Shown here piece by piece: positions 33,251 to 46,530 of a stretch of 64,000 nt of DNA; position 1 is the stretch's first letter, and each line of letters begins with the position of its first letter. The position numbers and the translations under genes are program-made. The stretch comes from Manduca sexta (taxonomy: Eukaryota > Arthropoda > Insecta > Lepidoptera > Sphingidae), in NCBI RefSeq assembly GCF_014839805.1, contig NC_051117.1:7130001-7194000 (forward strand). Reading direction: 5' to 3'. The notes beneath the pieces were generated by a model. The model had not been told where the DNA came from and ran no database searches. It saw only the letters and a list, made by a program, of their open reading frames with translations.

Positions 33251-35172
33251 ATCATTAAAATTTTAAGGAAGATTTTTTTTAAGGGTTATCGGTAGACTAT
33301 GTGGCAATATTATAATTGTGACGCAATTTTAATCAGTTCCTCGTTTCCAAAGTCATTAAAGGTTTTGATGTAAAACTATTTTACAGAATTTATCGCGGTT
33401 TCTCAATGAAGCAAAATAAAATTATAAAAAAATATATAAAAAACCGTAAAATACTTATATTTCAATATAACATTCGCGTAGACATAAGAAATCATTATGA
33501 AAAATGTTTTCAAAATGTTTTTGTATTTAATCAAAATGAAAGATGTTTATATTTTAGTAAATTTTTACCTAAAATCAAATTGAAATAATGAAGACTACAA
33601 TTTTGATGTTGTTCTATAATAAGGAGCAATTAGTATATTTGTGTGTGACTGTACCCAACAGACACAAGCGTTATGAATATGAATCAATGTTTTTGCCGGC
33701 CCAATCAAAGTGATTGACGCGCAAGCATTAGGTGTAATACGTGCTTCCATGCTAGGCGTGTAGGGTGACCACGTTATGAGGGGAATGCAGAATATTTCCT
33801 TGTATAAATATATCGGTGTTCGTGAAATAATGTAGGTTAGAATAATATTGTCAGCTTGGTTTAGGAGTAGGATATATGATCGGTCAACAGGCTAAGCTCT
33901 TACTGCAAATCGCAAGATCGAGTAACACTTTATGTGGATTTTTCTAATACTTGGTCTGGGAATAAATCTGGGAGGAAATAAAGGGAAGGAAGGAAGAAAC
34001 TAAGCCAAATTAATACTGCAATAATATTGCTGAGCCAGCTGAGCTGAGTCCATAGTAGTAGGTTAGATGAGAAAAAAGGAAGGGACGCAGCGAGTCAACT
34101 CAATAGTTGAAATGAAATGAAACGAAATTAAATGATTTATTTGAATCTGTAAAATGTTATACATTATTTAGATTCCGTCAATATTAACTCTACCACCAGT
34201 TCGGAAAGCAGTTTTCACCAGAGAAGAACGGGCCAAAAACTCTGGTGTTGCTCTTTTCAATCAGTTTAGGGTAAAGGCTACAGTACATTATAAAGTGAGA
34301 AGAGAAAAAAAAAAGTTCAGAGCAGTTCATTTATAGGCTCGTGAAATAAGGAATAAATTAATTTGAATTTTTATATGACTGCACAACCCTCTCAGGAATC
34401 ATGAAATTTCTCTATTATCCTTATAATTATTTCCTCCCAGCACCTCTAGCCATTAGAAATTAGAAATGTAAGCGAAATGGGCAGAACAGTCCACACCAGC
34501 AGCACCCGTTCACGAGTATGACGCATGTGCCAGCCATCGGCCTCCTCAACCATATTGTTAACATAATATTTCGCAGTACCTTATTGCTTTATCGTAACAA
34601 AATAAAAAAATATCTGTTTGATAGATTTCTCCCTACAACTTGTATACTTGTATACAATCATATATACCATTTCTACGCTCATAGATATATAAAAAGTGTT
34701 TTTTCTTAACATAAGCAATAGTCCGTACATCCACTGTAATATTTTTATTTATTATTATTTTTATTAAGCCTAATTATTATTCTATTTACTAGACTGCATT
34801 TAAACCTTTTTTCATATTTTTCTTTAAAATATAGTCGTGTGAAAAAATGAGTAAATAAGTTATTCTATTCATTAAGTTGCCCTTTCAACTTTTTTCTCTC
34901 AAATTTTCCTTTAAATTATTATACTCGTGGGCAATATAGTGAATAAATAAGTGAGTTCTGCTAAATTTCATAGCATGGTCACACTATCAACAGGTTTTTG
35001 GCTAAAGCGCGGCGGGGCTGACCTCACGATCCTCAGAAAATATTTCCACCTAATACTTATACGTCATATACTTGAGCATCAAGTATCTGTCATCGTAAAC
35101 CTACGATTCACCAACGTGTAAACAACACTATTTCTGAGGCATTAGGTTCAATATTGTTTAACATATGATTAC
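33251..35172. other. Mostly unassigned DNA
   Basis: A MITE-P core piece lies near 33330-33400. 34140-34275 holds ACCACCAGTTCGGAAAGCAG and AGAGAAGAACGGGCC, phrases I associate with a lepidopteran LINE end. The rest shows no repeat or gene. Confidence 0.4.
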
Positions 35173-35452
35173 TGGTCTCTCATATGTGAGAGTCCGCCTG
35201 GTTAGGTACCACTGCAATGTCTATTTCTGCCAAACAGCAGTATGTAGTCACTGTTGTTGTTCCGGTTTGGACATTGTAGCCAGTGTAACTACTGGACATA
35301 ATAAGACTTATCATCTCATGTCTCAGGACGGCGAGCGCAGTGGAATGCCAAACAATACCTTATAATTCAAGGTGTTGTATGGTGTTTCTACTGTTTATGG
35401 GCGGTCGTATCGCTTACCATCAGGCGAACGGCAAGCTCGTCTCGTCATACAA
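35173..35452 (+). repeat. Rep-1 copy
   Basis: CTCATATGTGAGAGTCCGCC start, TCTATTTCTGCC interior and GCGAACGGCAAGCTCGTCTC end. Confidence 0.85.
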
Positions 35453-35891
35453 AGAAAAAAAACATATTGGTATTGGGTAAGATATAAAAAGGAGTTTATA
35501 TTGTTGTTTTTATGTCTTATATAACCCACTGCTGAGCAACCTTCCTCTTTCTTCTATTTCTCTCCATCGTATATCAATTCTTTATTGTTTTATTTATCCT
35601 ACTATACCTAGTTGTAAGATTTGTTTGTTGCACAATATCTGTATCAAATGCTCAAACTTTGAAAAATCTTAGTAATAGGATTTTTTTTTTCAAAAGGCAG
35701 CGCGTGGTGATCCAGCAGAAGGTAGTAACAAATATTCATAAATAATATTACGAATTAATCATGTATTTTACGTAAAAACTTCTTTTGCGTAATAAATCTC
35801 TATGCTGGATAAAGTTTTACGTTTCTTGTTTAATTTAACAATTTATTTCGCATTTTAATAATATATTATTCGTCCACAATATATAGTATTA

Positions 35892-36144
35892 CTATCTTTT
35901 GTTCGCGGCTTCGCCCGCGTGAAGTAGTTTTCCGGGATAATATTTTTTCCGACTTGATATGTATCGTTAAGTATATTATAACCAAATTACACAAAATCAT
36001 TATAAATTGTAGCCTATGTGTTATTTTGATGTATAACCAATATTACTGCAAAGTTTCATCCAAATCCGTTCAGTAGTTTTTTCGTGGAAGAGGAACAAAC
36101 ATACATCCATCCTCACAAACTTTCGCTTTATAATATTAGTAGGA
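35892..36144 (-). mobile_element. Hel-1 short form
   Basis: Reverse copy: CTATCTTTTGTTCGCGGCTT hairpin end at the left, TCCTACTAATATT start (reverse) at 36144. The terminal CTAG is mutated. Confidence 0.82.
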
Positions 36145-36257
36145 AGTAAGATATCATATTTAGATTCCAAGAATCTGTAATTATACACTCGGTTTCACAT
36201 TATTATTCTTATTTCAATATAAATATAGTTGTAAAAATAGAATTATGAAATAAATCA

Positions 36258-36525
36258 AGACTGCCTCAGTGGCGCAATTATTTTTATTTATTTATTAAAT
36301 ATAATCTTACAGGAGTTACACCCAATGCGATTATATTTACATTGTCATATAGCCAATTCAGATACAGATAGTTATGCATAGTTATTTCATATGGTCGATA
36401 CATTATTGGTTAGAGTTTCTATAGTTACCCTTATGAATTCTATAATTATATTACGACTGCCGTGCTGAGATTTTCTGTTCGATCGCCGGATCGGGCATAG
36501 CTTTTCTACTCAATAAATAATATCT
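36258..36525 (+). mobile_element. SINE-C head split by a retroposon-like insert
   Basis: The tRNA-like head ACTGCCTCAGTGGCGCAATT stops at 36281 and resumes at ATTACGACTGCCGTGCTGAG near 36450, reaching a mutated B box. The intervening 162 bp are a separate insertion. Confidence 0.7.
36282..36443 (-). mobile_element. Truncated poly(A)-type insertion
   Basis: In reverse it ends with TAATAAATAAATAAAAA, a retroposon-style tail. AATTAT at 36276-36281 and 36444-36449 flanks it. Probably the 3' scrap of a LINE; no coding part. Confidence 0.6.
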
Positions 36526-36750
36526 ATTCTGTATTATATACTGTCCCACTCGGCACGGGCCTCCTTTACTACCTGAGAATTAGGCCCTAGTCCACCGCGC
36601 TGGCCTAGTGCGGATTTGTAGACCCCACACACCCTCGAAATTCCTATAGGGAACCTCTCAGGTATGCAGGTTTCCTCACAATGTTTTCCTTCACAGTTAA
36701 AGCAAGCAATTCACAAAGAATACACACATGACTTTAGAAGTCAGAGAAGT
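36526..36750 (-). mobile_element. SINE-A, partly truncated
   Basis: Reverse copy from CTGTATTATATACTGTCCCA to GACTTTAGAAGTCAGAG. The tRNA-like head is missing. Confidence 0.8.
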
Positions 36751-36863
36751 AAAAGATAACAATATCAGTTTTAGAGGTATGAATGTAACTTTGAACTGTT
36801 CTCTTTTCAATAATAAAATATTATTATAGAATCAAAACAAAATATTGTAAAACCGTTCTGTTT

Positions 36864-36871
36864 TATCGATA
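36864..36871. promoter_or_regulatory. Single DRE octamer
   Basis: Perfect TATCGATA with a further CGATA 25 bp on. Could be a DREF/BEAF site or chance. Confidence 0.2.
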
Positions 36872-37029
36872 AGATTAGATTTTTTTTTCGATAGAAGCAG
36901 CACTAAGGGGCATCTGGCAATATTGATGCTTTTACTGTTTTCAGATTACTCTGTCGAAGTAAAAACTGTCAATACTTAGTAGTTAGTACACAATAATTAA
37001 GTGCATAATCATTTTAAATGATAACCTTC

Positions 37030-37222
37030 ATTTACACACATCACGCCTTTATCCTCAAAGGAATAGGGAGAGGCGCAACAGTGAACCTACTTTTCGCCAT
37101 ACTCCGTCCCTTAGTGTGGGGTGAGCCTATCACCATATCGGTCACAAATTCCAGATATTGGGCAGGTAAAACTCAATATCACTTTGTCCAACCTGAGGAT
37201 TGAATCCATCTCATCACTGCAG
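37030..37222 (-). mobile_element. SINE-C copy, head eroded
   Basis: Reverse SINE-C: ACACACATCACGCC end, GAGGCGCAAC block and CACCATATCGG block. The B box region is mutated. Confidence 0.7.
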
Positions 37223-37339
37223 TCGTACCTAGTTAGCCAATAAATCTATAACAAATATTATGAAGAAAGTCAGTATCCATCAAACCAGTTAATCAGCGAC
37301 GAAGATTCCTCATAATCCTATTGCTGCCGCCTTCAATAT

Positions 37340-37603
37340 ATATGTAGTACGTACCAGATCTGGCATTCCACACACTCATTGTGTTCTCAACTGTACTGCA
37401 ATCCGTACACCTGAGTACAGAGTGGCGCTCATATACAAGAACTCAAGTCTAAGTGTAAACCTGTGAATAAAAACTATTAGTCAAATAAGTAAAATTATTT
37501 GTTGTTCAAGTGAATAGATAGGTTATAACAGTGACATTTTGGTTCTGATTTTTAACAAATAGTTTATATGGACGTTCGTGTCTATAGAATATACGCCAAT
37601 GCA
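37340..37603 (+). repeat. Rep-3 copy 2
   Basis: Shares the Rep-3 blocks listed for 25826. Internally shorter because of a deletion before GAGTGGCGCTCATA. Confidence 0.75.
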
Positions 37604-38004
37604 GGCCTTTTATGTAGAATTTAAGGAATCTAATTATCATTAGAACGATTTACAGACCGCATTTATACGTATACTGTATTTTGTGTTGAGTTCTCTTTAA
37701 AAAATTTCACCTTTTACCATAACAGTGTCTTAGTCCCTTCCTTCTCGTTTTCTTGGTGTTGTTTACGTCATTTTTGATTAAGAGAATCGTTCTCTCCTCC
37801 TCAACCAGTTCCGTGAGACCATAATTCAATATTCGATATGACATCATCATTGTAAATAATTTGTTACATAACATTGGCGATATTAATATATTCTTACGTA
37901 ACAAATTTTGAAATGATCCATGCCAATATATTTAATATCCTAGGTAAAATTATTGGTCTTGAAGCTTAGATAGTGAAATAGGTGATCTTTGAGTTCGGAA
38001 ACTT
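37604..38004. other. Unassigned DNA
   Basis: No recognisable feature. Confidence 0.35.
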
Positions 38005-38193
38005 TTTTTAGACAATAACATTTAACGGCTCCGCATGCGTGAAAAAGATTTACCAGTAAAAATATTTTCACTGGATACGAAGTAGCCTTTAGTACTTAGG
38101 AGTAATGCTTTCTATTAGTGATAGAATTATCAAAATTGGTTCAGTAATTCCTGAGATTAGCGCGTTCAAACAACCAGCTTTATGTATTAGTAT
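38005..38193 (-). mobile_element. Hel-2-type variant (Hel-2b)
   Basis: Reverse copy of the type at 45951. TCCTGAGATTAGCGCGTTCA and the TATGTATTAGTATA start are recognisable, and the CTCCGCATGCGTG piece replaces the usual hairpin. Confidence 0.55.
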
Positions 38194-39096
38194 AAATTCA
38201 CGAATAATTTAATTAAAAATCAATTTAATGTCAATAATATTGATAATAAACCTATGAACCTCCTTGAGCCCTTCTTCCATCCTAAAATAAAATTCTTATC
38301 CTTGCCCCACCCTTCCCTCCCACAATAATTCCCTCCCAAATCTCCACCGGGACATTGCAGTTGCTATGTCTGGAGATTCCAGTAACCCTAAGGAGGCCTA
38401 AAAAAACTACAAATGGCTAGTGTTATTCTACCTCATGCTTACAATAGAACGCGCCATGTTTCCTCACTCAAAACATACAATTTACATAAATACATACCGA
38501 ATAATTAATATCATATTTAGTTTGTAATGTATTAACAACCTTTCGACTATTTCGCGGGACCTTGGGTTTTTTGTCTTCCATGTGCACAAATTACATGTTA
38601 TCAGCTTTAATTCACACATTAAAATTATTATAAATTGATTATGTGTTGCTGGTGTTTTGGAGGTCTTTTGGTATGATGGTAGCCTTGTTGGTAGGGCACA
38701 GGGCTATGAAATGGACGAAGGTTGGATTTCAAACATTATGCTGGTTTAACAGGGGTTGGTAGGTTTCATGTTTTAGGTGCAGGATGTCTTAAAATGTTTC
38801 CACATAACTGCATGGTTAAACCATTCAATTTAAACATTGAATACCCACATAATTGATTCAACAAGTCGAGCAGCTTGGAATCGAAGAACCAAGTACCAAA
38901 TCATTAGGTTCTGCGAAACTGACAACTCACTGTCTTAAAATAGAAATGTTGTAAACAATTTTTAGTATATCCTATCGTAAACAATTATTTTTTAATAATT
39001 TAGTTACTCGTTTTGTGAATATCAGTCTCTTGTCCTCAAATCAGCAAGCAATTTTAATCACTTTTTTATTTTTATTTAGGAACGGCAAAGTTCCCC
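38194..39096. other. Mostly unassigned; possible old repeats
   Basis: 38340-38400 (CCAAATCTCCACCGGGACAT, TGTCTGGAGATTCCAGTAAC) looks like decayed retroelement sequence. 38670-38740 has a tRNA-like GTAGGGCACA...GGTTGGATTTC pattern that may be an old SINE. Confidence 0.35.
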
Positions 39097-39311
39097 CTGC
39101 ATCTAATGGTAGGTGAAATGAGGTCAAGTAGAATGCGATTGACGAGAGATGATTACCTCTAAGCAGTCGAAACAATTATGCCGGCCTGTTGAAACCGGAT
39201 GTACACAGGCTGATCCCGGAACGCGACACACTTAAGGGCCACTATGGCGGATGTTAACACCTTGTGTACAGTGGTCGTTATCCAGGCGAATATATACATC
39301 CTACCACCAGC
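39097..39311 (-). repeat. Rep-2, near full-length
   Basis: Reverse copy from CTGCATCTAATGGTAGGTG to the CTACCACCAG end, with all internal blocks. Confidence 0.82.
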
Positions 39312-40209
39312 AAAAATTGTAACTTCTACATTTCTCCAAATAGCAGATAAAACACTTAGCTTAACATTAATAAATATTCATATTAGCCTTGAATGTATGA
39401 GTTGGTATTTACAAAATTCAATTCATATAGTAAATAGCGAAATAATGACGGGTGGCATTTGACGAGAGGCGTCAGGCAGCGCACATGTGCCTCACACTTG
39501 TACAGACTCTGTCACTTATATTTCATTTATCGATGCGTAGGAGTCGTGGAATAGTGTGGACATGTCTGGGTTTTATTCTTACGCGGCATATTTTCGACCA
39601 GCGAATTTAATTTGATAATAAGGGCTATTTTTGCACTATACTAGTAACTAACACCATCCGAAACAGAATTACGGGTGTGGATGGTAATTTTTTAATATGC
39701 TAATATTTTATTCTTTCCAATCTAGACAGGCAAGTTATTCTACAGTAAGCTAAAGGAATAAATTACAGAGAAATACCACGTCCATTTTTAAAATTGAATA
39801 AGGAGATTTTTTTTTTTTTATTTTTTTTTCCTTTTTGTAGTCTGGTCAAAGCTGTAATAACTACAAAGTAATTAAATAGCCAATAATATATTAAAAACCG
39901 TGTTATCTCCCGCACCTCTAAACCCATTGTTCATCGACCATTTTAAATCGCTTCGAAAGTTAAGTAAACAATGAGTCTTTGCCCAAACCAGTCAGCCTTC
40001 ATACCCGATGATCATTGATAAACTGTTGAAATTGTGAGTTCAATAGATTCAGTTAACAGTTCTTCCTACCTTCAGAAGTTATGCCACTGTCACGGGCCAC
40101 TTGACAACTGGGCAAGGTGGATTTCTTTTCCTATAAATTGTTGAAGGCTTTAGATAAATATTTCTATTAATCTATTTCATATAATATTATTCCTGGCTTA
40201 GTAACTGGT
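39312..40209. other. Unassigned AT-rich DNA
   Basis: Includes a T-rich tract near 39807-39830. No supported gene or shared repeat. Confidence 0.4.
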
Positions 40210-40460
40210 GGTGGGTCTCTCATATGTGAGAGTCCGCCTAGGTACCACCGCAATGTCTATTTCTGCCGCCAAGCAGCTGTGTGTAGTCACTGTTGTATTC
40301 CAGTTTGAAGGATATTGTAGCCAGTGTAACTACGGGACATAATAAGACTTAACATCAAACAATACTTTGAAATTCAAGGTGTTGGATGGTGTTTCTACTG
40401 TTTACGGGCAATCGTATCGCTTACCATCGGGCGAACGGCAAGCACGTCTCGTCATACAAA
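40210..40460 (+). repeat. Rep-1 copy with internal deletion
   Basis: Typical start and end, but lacks the central CTCATGTCTCAGGATGGCG block present in other copies. Confidence 0.82.
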
Positions 40461-41786
40461 GCTATAAAACAGAAATTGTAGTCCTGTAAAAAATACAATT
40501 AAACACTGGACTAACTGGACGAATCTTGAAATAATTATGGCGCCCTGTCTTATTACATTTTCAGCGAGAAGCATATATTAATTCCAATCAAGCCAAGATG
40601 AATTCTTTAGATCGTGCCTAGAGAGTCTTGAGATGAAAGGAGGAAATAAGTGTGAAAACACCCTGGCACCTAAAGCTATTGGTATTGAATGAATAAAAAA
40701 TTTACAAAGAGTTTGTAGTTACCTCATAAATTAATTTTGAATGGAGTTCACACCTAGAAGACGTTTGCAATACTTCGTCAGCTCATTCAAAGAAGTTTGG
40801 AATTTCAAATTGATTCAGACGGAGGCATAGCAAAAAAATTGTCAGTCTGTTGCTTGCCTGGTGCGAGCACGGTCTTAACAGTTCGAGTTTTCAGTAGGGC
40901 TGTTACTTTTCTACTAGTACTGGTGTTTTACTTCGACATGATAACAAAAATAATAGATCTTTGATGTGTACGCGACAGCCCTGATTAGATCACCACGATC
41001 TTTTTCTACTGACAAGGTTATATATGCAAGCATTAAATTTCTCAGTGATAAACAGTATTACCAAATGACATTACTTAGCTTTGAGACATTTTTTCAATGT
41101 GATGCAGGTGTGCAGTGTCGTAAAGTGTTTTGTTATACCTACAAAGTTTAGATTTTGTTGTTATTGCTTACAATTATACATTTATCGGGCGAATTCTCGT
41201 CACATTATTTAGTAGTGAAATATATTAATATTTAAATGGTTTATGGCACTCATAAATTGAGTACGAACCAAGATAACTACTAAAGGCCAAAATCAACATT
41301 TTATTACGCTAAATATTATGACTTTTTAATTGATGAATGTTTTTATTTATAATTAATGATAGATAATGTTTTGATTCTGACAATTTTCATTAGCATGCGG
41401 TGTCATTGAAATTGAAAAATTTAAAAAAAAATAAAAAATAGTATTTGTTTTCTAACATTCTCTCAGCGTATCCACGTAGTCTCATCGGTTCTAAACATGT
41501 CGGTTGTAAATCAACACACGAAATCGATGCAAGCATTCCTTTATGGTTGAAAGGTCTCACTTTTGGGAATGAAGAAAAAATCTGTTCTGAATTTTGAGCG
41601 AACTTTACTATTTAAAGAACGGGAAACGACAAGTTAGATGTGGGAATTGGGATTCAAAGTGTTTCGAGAAGGAATATCCGTCGCATCCACCAATTTCACA
41701 GTAAATTTATAAGCATTGTACTAGTTTTTGGTTATAGTCATGTTTTACAACTTCTAATTTAATGTTAGTCGCGAATGTTAGACATT

Positions 41787-41879
41787 AAAATAAAACAATT
41801 TTTCGGTTATAATTTTCTCTCAATTTTAAATTATAATATAAAAAAAAAACAAAGTAAAATTTAAATATAGTTTTATTTC
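41787..41879. mobile_element. MITE-P remnant
   Basis: AAAATAAAACAATTTTTCGG at the left and AAATATAGTTTTATTT at the right are inverted arms. The core is deleted down to an A/T-rich spacer. Confidence 0.55.
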
Positions 41880-42879
41880 AATAAATGCTACTCGTCACAT
41901 ACTAAAATGTGCAAGCCGACCAAATACAAAAGTCACTGTAACCTATGCTCCCTAATAATTTGAAATAAAGTTAATACTATCTACATTGGCCTTATAATAC
42001 GATAACAGACAAATAAACTTACTTGAAACTAGTGAAACAGACCCTTAGTATTGATTTCGGTTTGTGACAAATATTTGAAAAAGCATTCTGTCCTTTAATA
42101 GGTTATAACTAGTTATAAGCCTTCTCATTGCTTAACTCCATTCTTGATCAACATAATATTATAGCTCACTTTTTGTACTAGAAAAGCTCATACTAATATT
42201 GCCAATAAAGCATGGGGGTAGGTTTGGGCAACGGGCTAGTGTGGACAATGGTCACCCTAGAAATGTCTTTGACTTCCATAGAAAAAGTTTTGTATAGCAA
42301 GGGTTTCACGTAGTGCATTTGTTCAATTCGGCTCCGGCCAGCTACCCCCTCTAAAAACCTGGAGCTATGCCAATATCCAAAAGGTATTAACAGAGGGTTT
42401 GCACCAAAACAAGGAAACTATGATGATAGTTTCCAAGAGCCTTGTTTTATATAGTTCCGTGCTAATTATGTAACCCCTGGCCCGTGACGGCCACGGACGT
42501 GTTCCGGCAGCGAGCCGAGGTCGCGATGCACGTCTCTACACGTACACCTAGCCTTTATTATATGGCCTTCAATCTGTCAATAGTTTGTGTCTTTATTGGT
42601 AGTGTTTTAAGGGACTGATGCTTCAAATAATAATTGTGCATCATTTTTTTTTTATTATTAAAAATGGATCGGAATATGATAAGCCTCTTTAGCCAAATGC
42701 TTCATATAAATCACTGCTGCATTATGGGCTGCATTAGAAGACATACAAATACCAACATTAAAGATTAAACACACATGGGTAATTTCCTAACCTACATACA
42801 AAAATGTTAAAAAAAAATCTTCCCATCATCCCTCTAAAAGCGTATCGCCGTCATCTCCCCACGGATTTACGAAAAATAA

Positions 42880-42990
42880 TTGTGAAGAAAAAAATCGTCC
42901 GACACCTGTTGCGCCCACGCATCCGTTGCCAAGCAACCACGCCATCTTGCCTCGCAATATGGCGGCCGGCCATCTGTCAAAATTAACATT
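42880..42990. promoter_or_regulatory. X-box and YY1/PHO-like motif cluster
   Basis: GTTGCCAAGCAAC at 42925-42937 fits the RFX X-box consensus (GTTRCC, one spacer, RGYAAC). Within 30 bp lie CAAGATGGC (minus strand, 42941-42949) and AATATGGCGGCC (plus strand, 42956-42967), both YY1/PHO-like. The patch is GC-rich against AT-rich flanks. A promoter is plausible, but no gene could be placed beside it. Confidence 0.4.
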
Positions 42991-45774
42991 CGAAATTAAT
43001 TAAGGGGACAAAAAACTACTTGAGTATGCGCAAAGAATGTACTTACGTTATACAAGTAATTAGAATATTTTAATAAAGTTTCTGCATTGAATTTAAATTA
43101 TGTAGGAAGTGTTGCTAATCTCTGTATCAGACGCGTTAAATCAAGTTTCGTTCTCGTATTGCGGTTTAGGTGTAATTTGAGTGATTTTATGCGTTATGGT
43201 AATCAATTTTGCGGAATCATTACTTTGATTTTAAATTCACAATGTCTGATAATATGTAAATACAAAATGTATTTATTTAATTTATGATTGGAAATTTTTG
43301 GGAAAAATATACGACTAATTTACAAATGTTATGCGATATAAATAGTGTTGTAACTTTAGTTAATGAATTGATTCAGTGATCACTTTAACATTTTATATGG
43401 AAATCGATTTTAATTTAATATAAAATTAAGTTTTGACTTCAGGCAAAAAAATTGCCTATGGTAAATAGGCAACAATGATCACTAAACTAAAAAAAAATGG
43501 ATAGCCCTTTACGCAAATGACTAAAGTTTTTTAAAAAAAATATTTGTTCTTTTACTTTTTTCACCCCATTGATCTAATTTTAAACAAATTCGGAGTAATT
43601 TTATGACCCCGTAACTTTATCAACGTACAATAAGTGGGACGAATCGTAGACCCCAAAAAAGCGAGGCAACGCACTCCTTAACCCCTTGGGTCCAAAAAAC
43701 CGGCCGCACTGACCCGAAGTTATGCAATCGAAAGCAAATACAAACAAAAAACAATGACTACATCGGAAGGGCAAAAACATCTAACGGGTTCACGAGGATA
43801 TATCCGAAAAAAAGAAAAGAAAACATCTTTTTTATCCTAAACAGGAGCAAAAAGATATATACAAAAAATATGACCACAATGAATAATGTTTTTGCAAATA
43901 TAAGAATGGACTTTTTCTAACCACGTGTCTGAATTTTAAACTGTGTTTTTGTACGTTTTGTTTTTGTCATAAAGTTGGGTTAGGTCGCTTTATGGCGCGG
44001 CCGAGCGCTGTCCTCGTAAAAATGCAAATTCAGAATTTAGCTTTAAAAAACGAAACATTCAATCCGTTTAATTGATATGTTTATTCAAATGATTGACTTG
44101 TGGAATGTTAAATTTCTCATTTCTCTGGCTAAAATTAGAAATAAATTTAATGAATAATAAAAGACTGCTTAGTTTCGGTACCCCTGGAAATTCTAGTTTT
44201 AAGGATCTCATATTTTTATATAAATTTATTTTAAGTAGAATTAAGTCTATGTATTGTCGTAATTAAGTCTCTCGATTTCATTTAATTTAAAATCTAGGTG
44301 TTTTCTATAGAAATGTTCTTGAAAGTAGTCGAGATATCTTAAAAAGTATTGACCATTAAAACTGCCTTCAAATGCATTCCATATTAGACCCATCAGTACA
44401 GCTGTCTTTGGCTAGAGAATTAAATGCCAACTACCTGATGAAGGGATTTTGACTGACCGAAATCATGCACATTGTTGACTTTAACTCAGTTTTGTGTTAG
44501 ATGTGGTTTTAACTATTAAAATTATTGATAAAAATATAGAATTAATTTGTGTATTTTTCTCATCATTGAACGTAAAATATTACCATAAATAGCGAATTAA
44601 ATTGATAATATGTATAAAAGTGTAAACTCCGTCATTATTTGAAAATATTGACAAAGTCCGCAACGGACTTATTGATCTAAATCAAATAATTGAGAAATCA
44701 CTTATATATGCTGAATCTTCAATTAATTTTTAATTACATATGGAATTATAATATCCTTTTTTATTTTAAAAATAATTAATTATTGGCCTTGCATTTATTT
44801 GTTTTTAATATACAATTTATATATAATTTGTTATTCTAGTATATTACTAACAACTTTTATACGTATATTTTATTTATATTTACATTTAAATCAAATAAAA
44901 ATATACTAATTCTAATTTAAATATAAAATACTGCACGAGTTAATTAATTGTTTATTACAAAAAGCTATCAAAAAGGTGCGAAATAAAACGTTACTTTTAC
45001 ACAGTTTTTATATCATGAAGAAAAAATGTAAACATAACATAAAAACATCATTTAACAAGTGAATATAGTAAATAAAAAATATAGCAAAAACCCCCCTTAC
45101 AAATAGTTTTTTCACTGACATTTTAAAATGTTAGAATCTGCGCGTGAGCACAAGCAGGTAGACAGTTCGCAGGTAGAAAAAATCTTCGGTGGTTGAAAAA
45201 ATGGTCGGCATTATGCGACCCACCCTATGAATGTGCGCCTACGATGTTTGGCTATTTATCGAATTAATCGTTTTGATACTTGAAATATCACTGTGATTTG
45301 AGCTTGCTGAATAAATAACGTAAATATAAATTCTAAATTTGAATTCTAAATTCAAATATGTAAAAACGTTACATTATGGAAAAAAATCTGACCACATTCC
45401 ATTCAATATATTCAAGATTTATTACCTTAGCAACAAAATATCTTTATACAGAGTTTTAAAAAGAATATCTTTGTATATATCTTTTCAATAAAAAATGCAT
45501 TTTTAATATAAATTTGATCACGAGAAAGTTGTTGATGTGATAGTAATAATTTCCGTTTTTGCTGCATTTCTACTACACTACTGATTTTACGACAGATATC
45601 CTTCAAAATTAACAATTTCTACAATTCTTTTTATAAAGTAGGCAGATATGAATAGTGATGAATACTCTTCATTACTTAGTTGCAATATATTCTAACTCTA
45701 AAAATCACCGCAAATCCCAAGTATCAAAACTCCACACCCTCCTACACCATTGGGGGTGGGAACGTGCAGTTAAC

Positions 45775-45835
45775 AATGCGCTGCGCCCGCGCACCCGCAC
45801 CCGCACACACAAACATTCACACACGCACACACAGC
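45775..45835 (+). repeat. CA-rich microsatellite with GC-rich start
   Basis: CGCACCCGCACCCGCACACA grades into ACACAC-type repeats, inside an AT-rich area. Confidence 0.7.
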
Positions 45836-45950
45836 TGATTTATAACCGGCGCAACGTGGCAACTGACAATTCGGAAGATTTTAACTTGCAAGTTTAGACT
45901 CGTGTGATATTCCATAGAAATATTATGTGAAATAGTATTATCTATACTAA

Positions 45951-46115
45951 TATAAAAACCTGAAGAGTTTGTTTGTTTGATTGCACTTATTTCAGGAACT
46001 ACTAAACAAATTTTGAAAAAATATCACTAATAGTAAGCTACACTGCTCCTGAATTTTATAGCGTATGTTTCATATTGGGAAAAACATTTTTACACGAGCC
46101 GCAAGCAAAAACTAC
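45951..46115 (+). mobile_element. Hel-2b Helitron-like element
   Basis: TCTATACTAATATAAAAACC start after A, CAGGAACTACTAAACAAATT interior, GAGCCGCAAGCAAAAACTAC end resembling the usual GCCGCGGGCAAAAGCTAG. Confidence 0.65.
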
Positions 46116-46530
46116 TTAATCTATTTTGAAACTACGTAATTAATAAGTATATTATCAAAGAAAGTATCATTTTTATCGAACAAAAGATTAATAGTATCAT
46201 AGTATCGTTTAAAAATTCGTTTTGAAACTATTTTTTGAATCACCACATAAAAATTCATAGGACCATAAAATACAACTTAAATAAATCAACAATTATAATT
46301 CAAGGATTTATAAACGAATTATAATTTACTATTTACTTGATCAATGGCTTATAGTTTTACTTACGTAAGTCCAATTTGATAAATGACTACCACTGCTTGC
46401 AGACTCAATCTGTAATAATATAAAAAATCAGAACAGTAGTTACAGAAATTAGCGCGATTAAACATACAACTCTTCTTGAAGTTACTGTAAAATTTAATCC
46501 AAATTCGTTCAGTACTTTCTTTGTTTAATT

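Larger units (their letters stand above)
40461..45650. other. Repeat-poor block, about 5.2 kb
   Basis: The longest stretch almost free of the families named here; only a MITE-P remnant was found. It has small GC-rich islands near 42480-42545, 42890-42985, 43640-43700 and 43985-44016. No reading frame above about 100 codons or recognisable protein motif was seen. It may hold a gene's 5' region or intron. Confidence 0.4.

Noticed and set aside
42480..42545. GC-rich coding exon
   Set aside because: An open frame of about 40 codons exists, but with no start in context, no recognisable motif and no clear splice sites.
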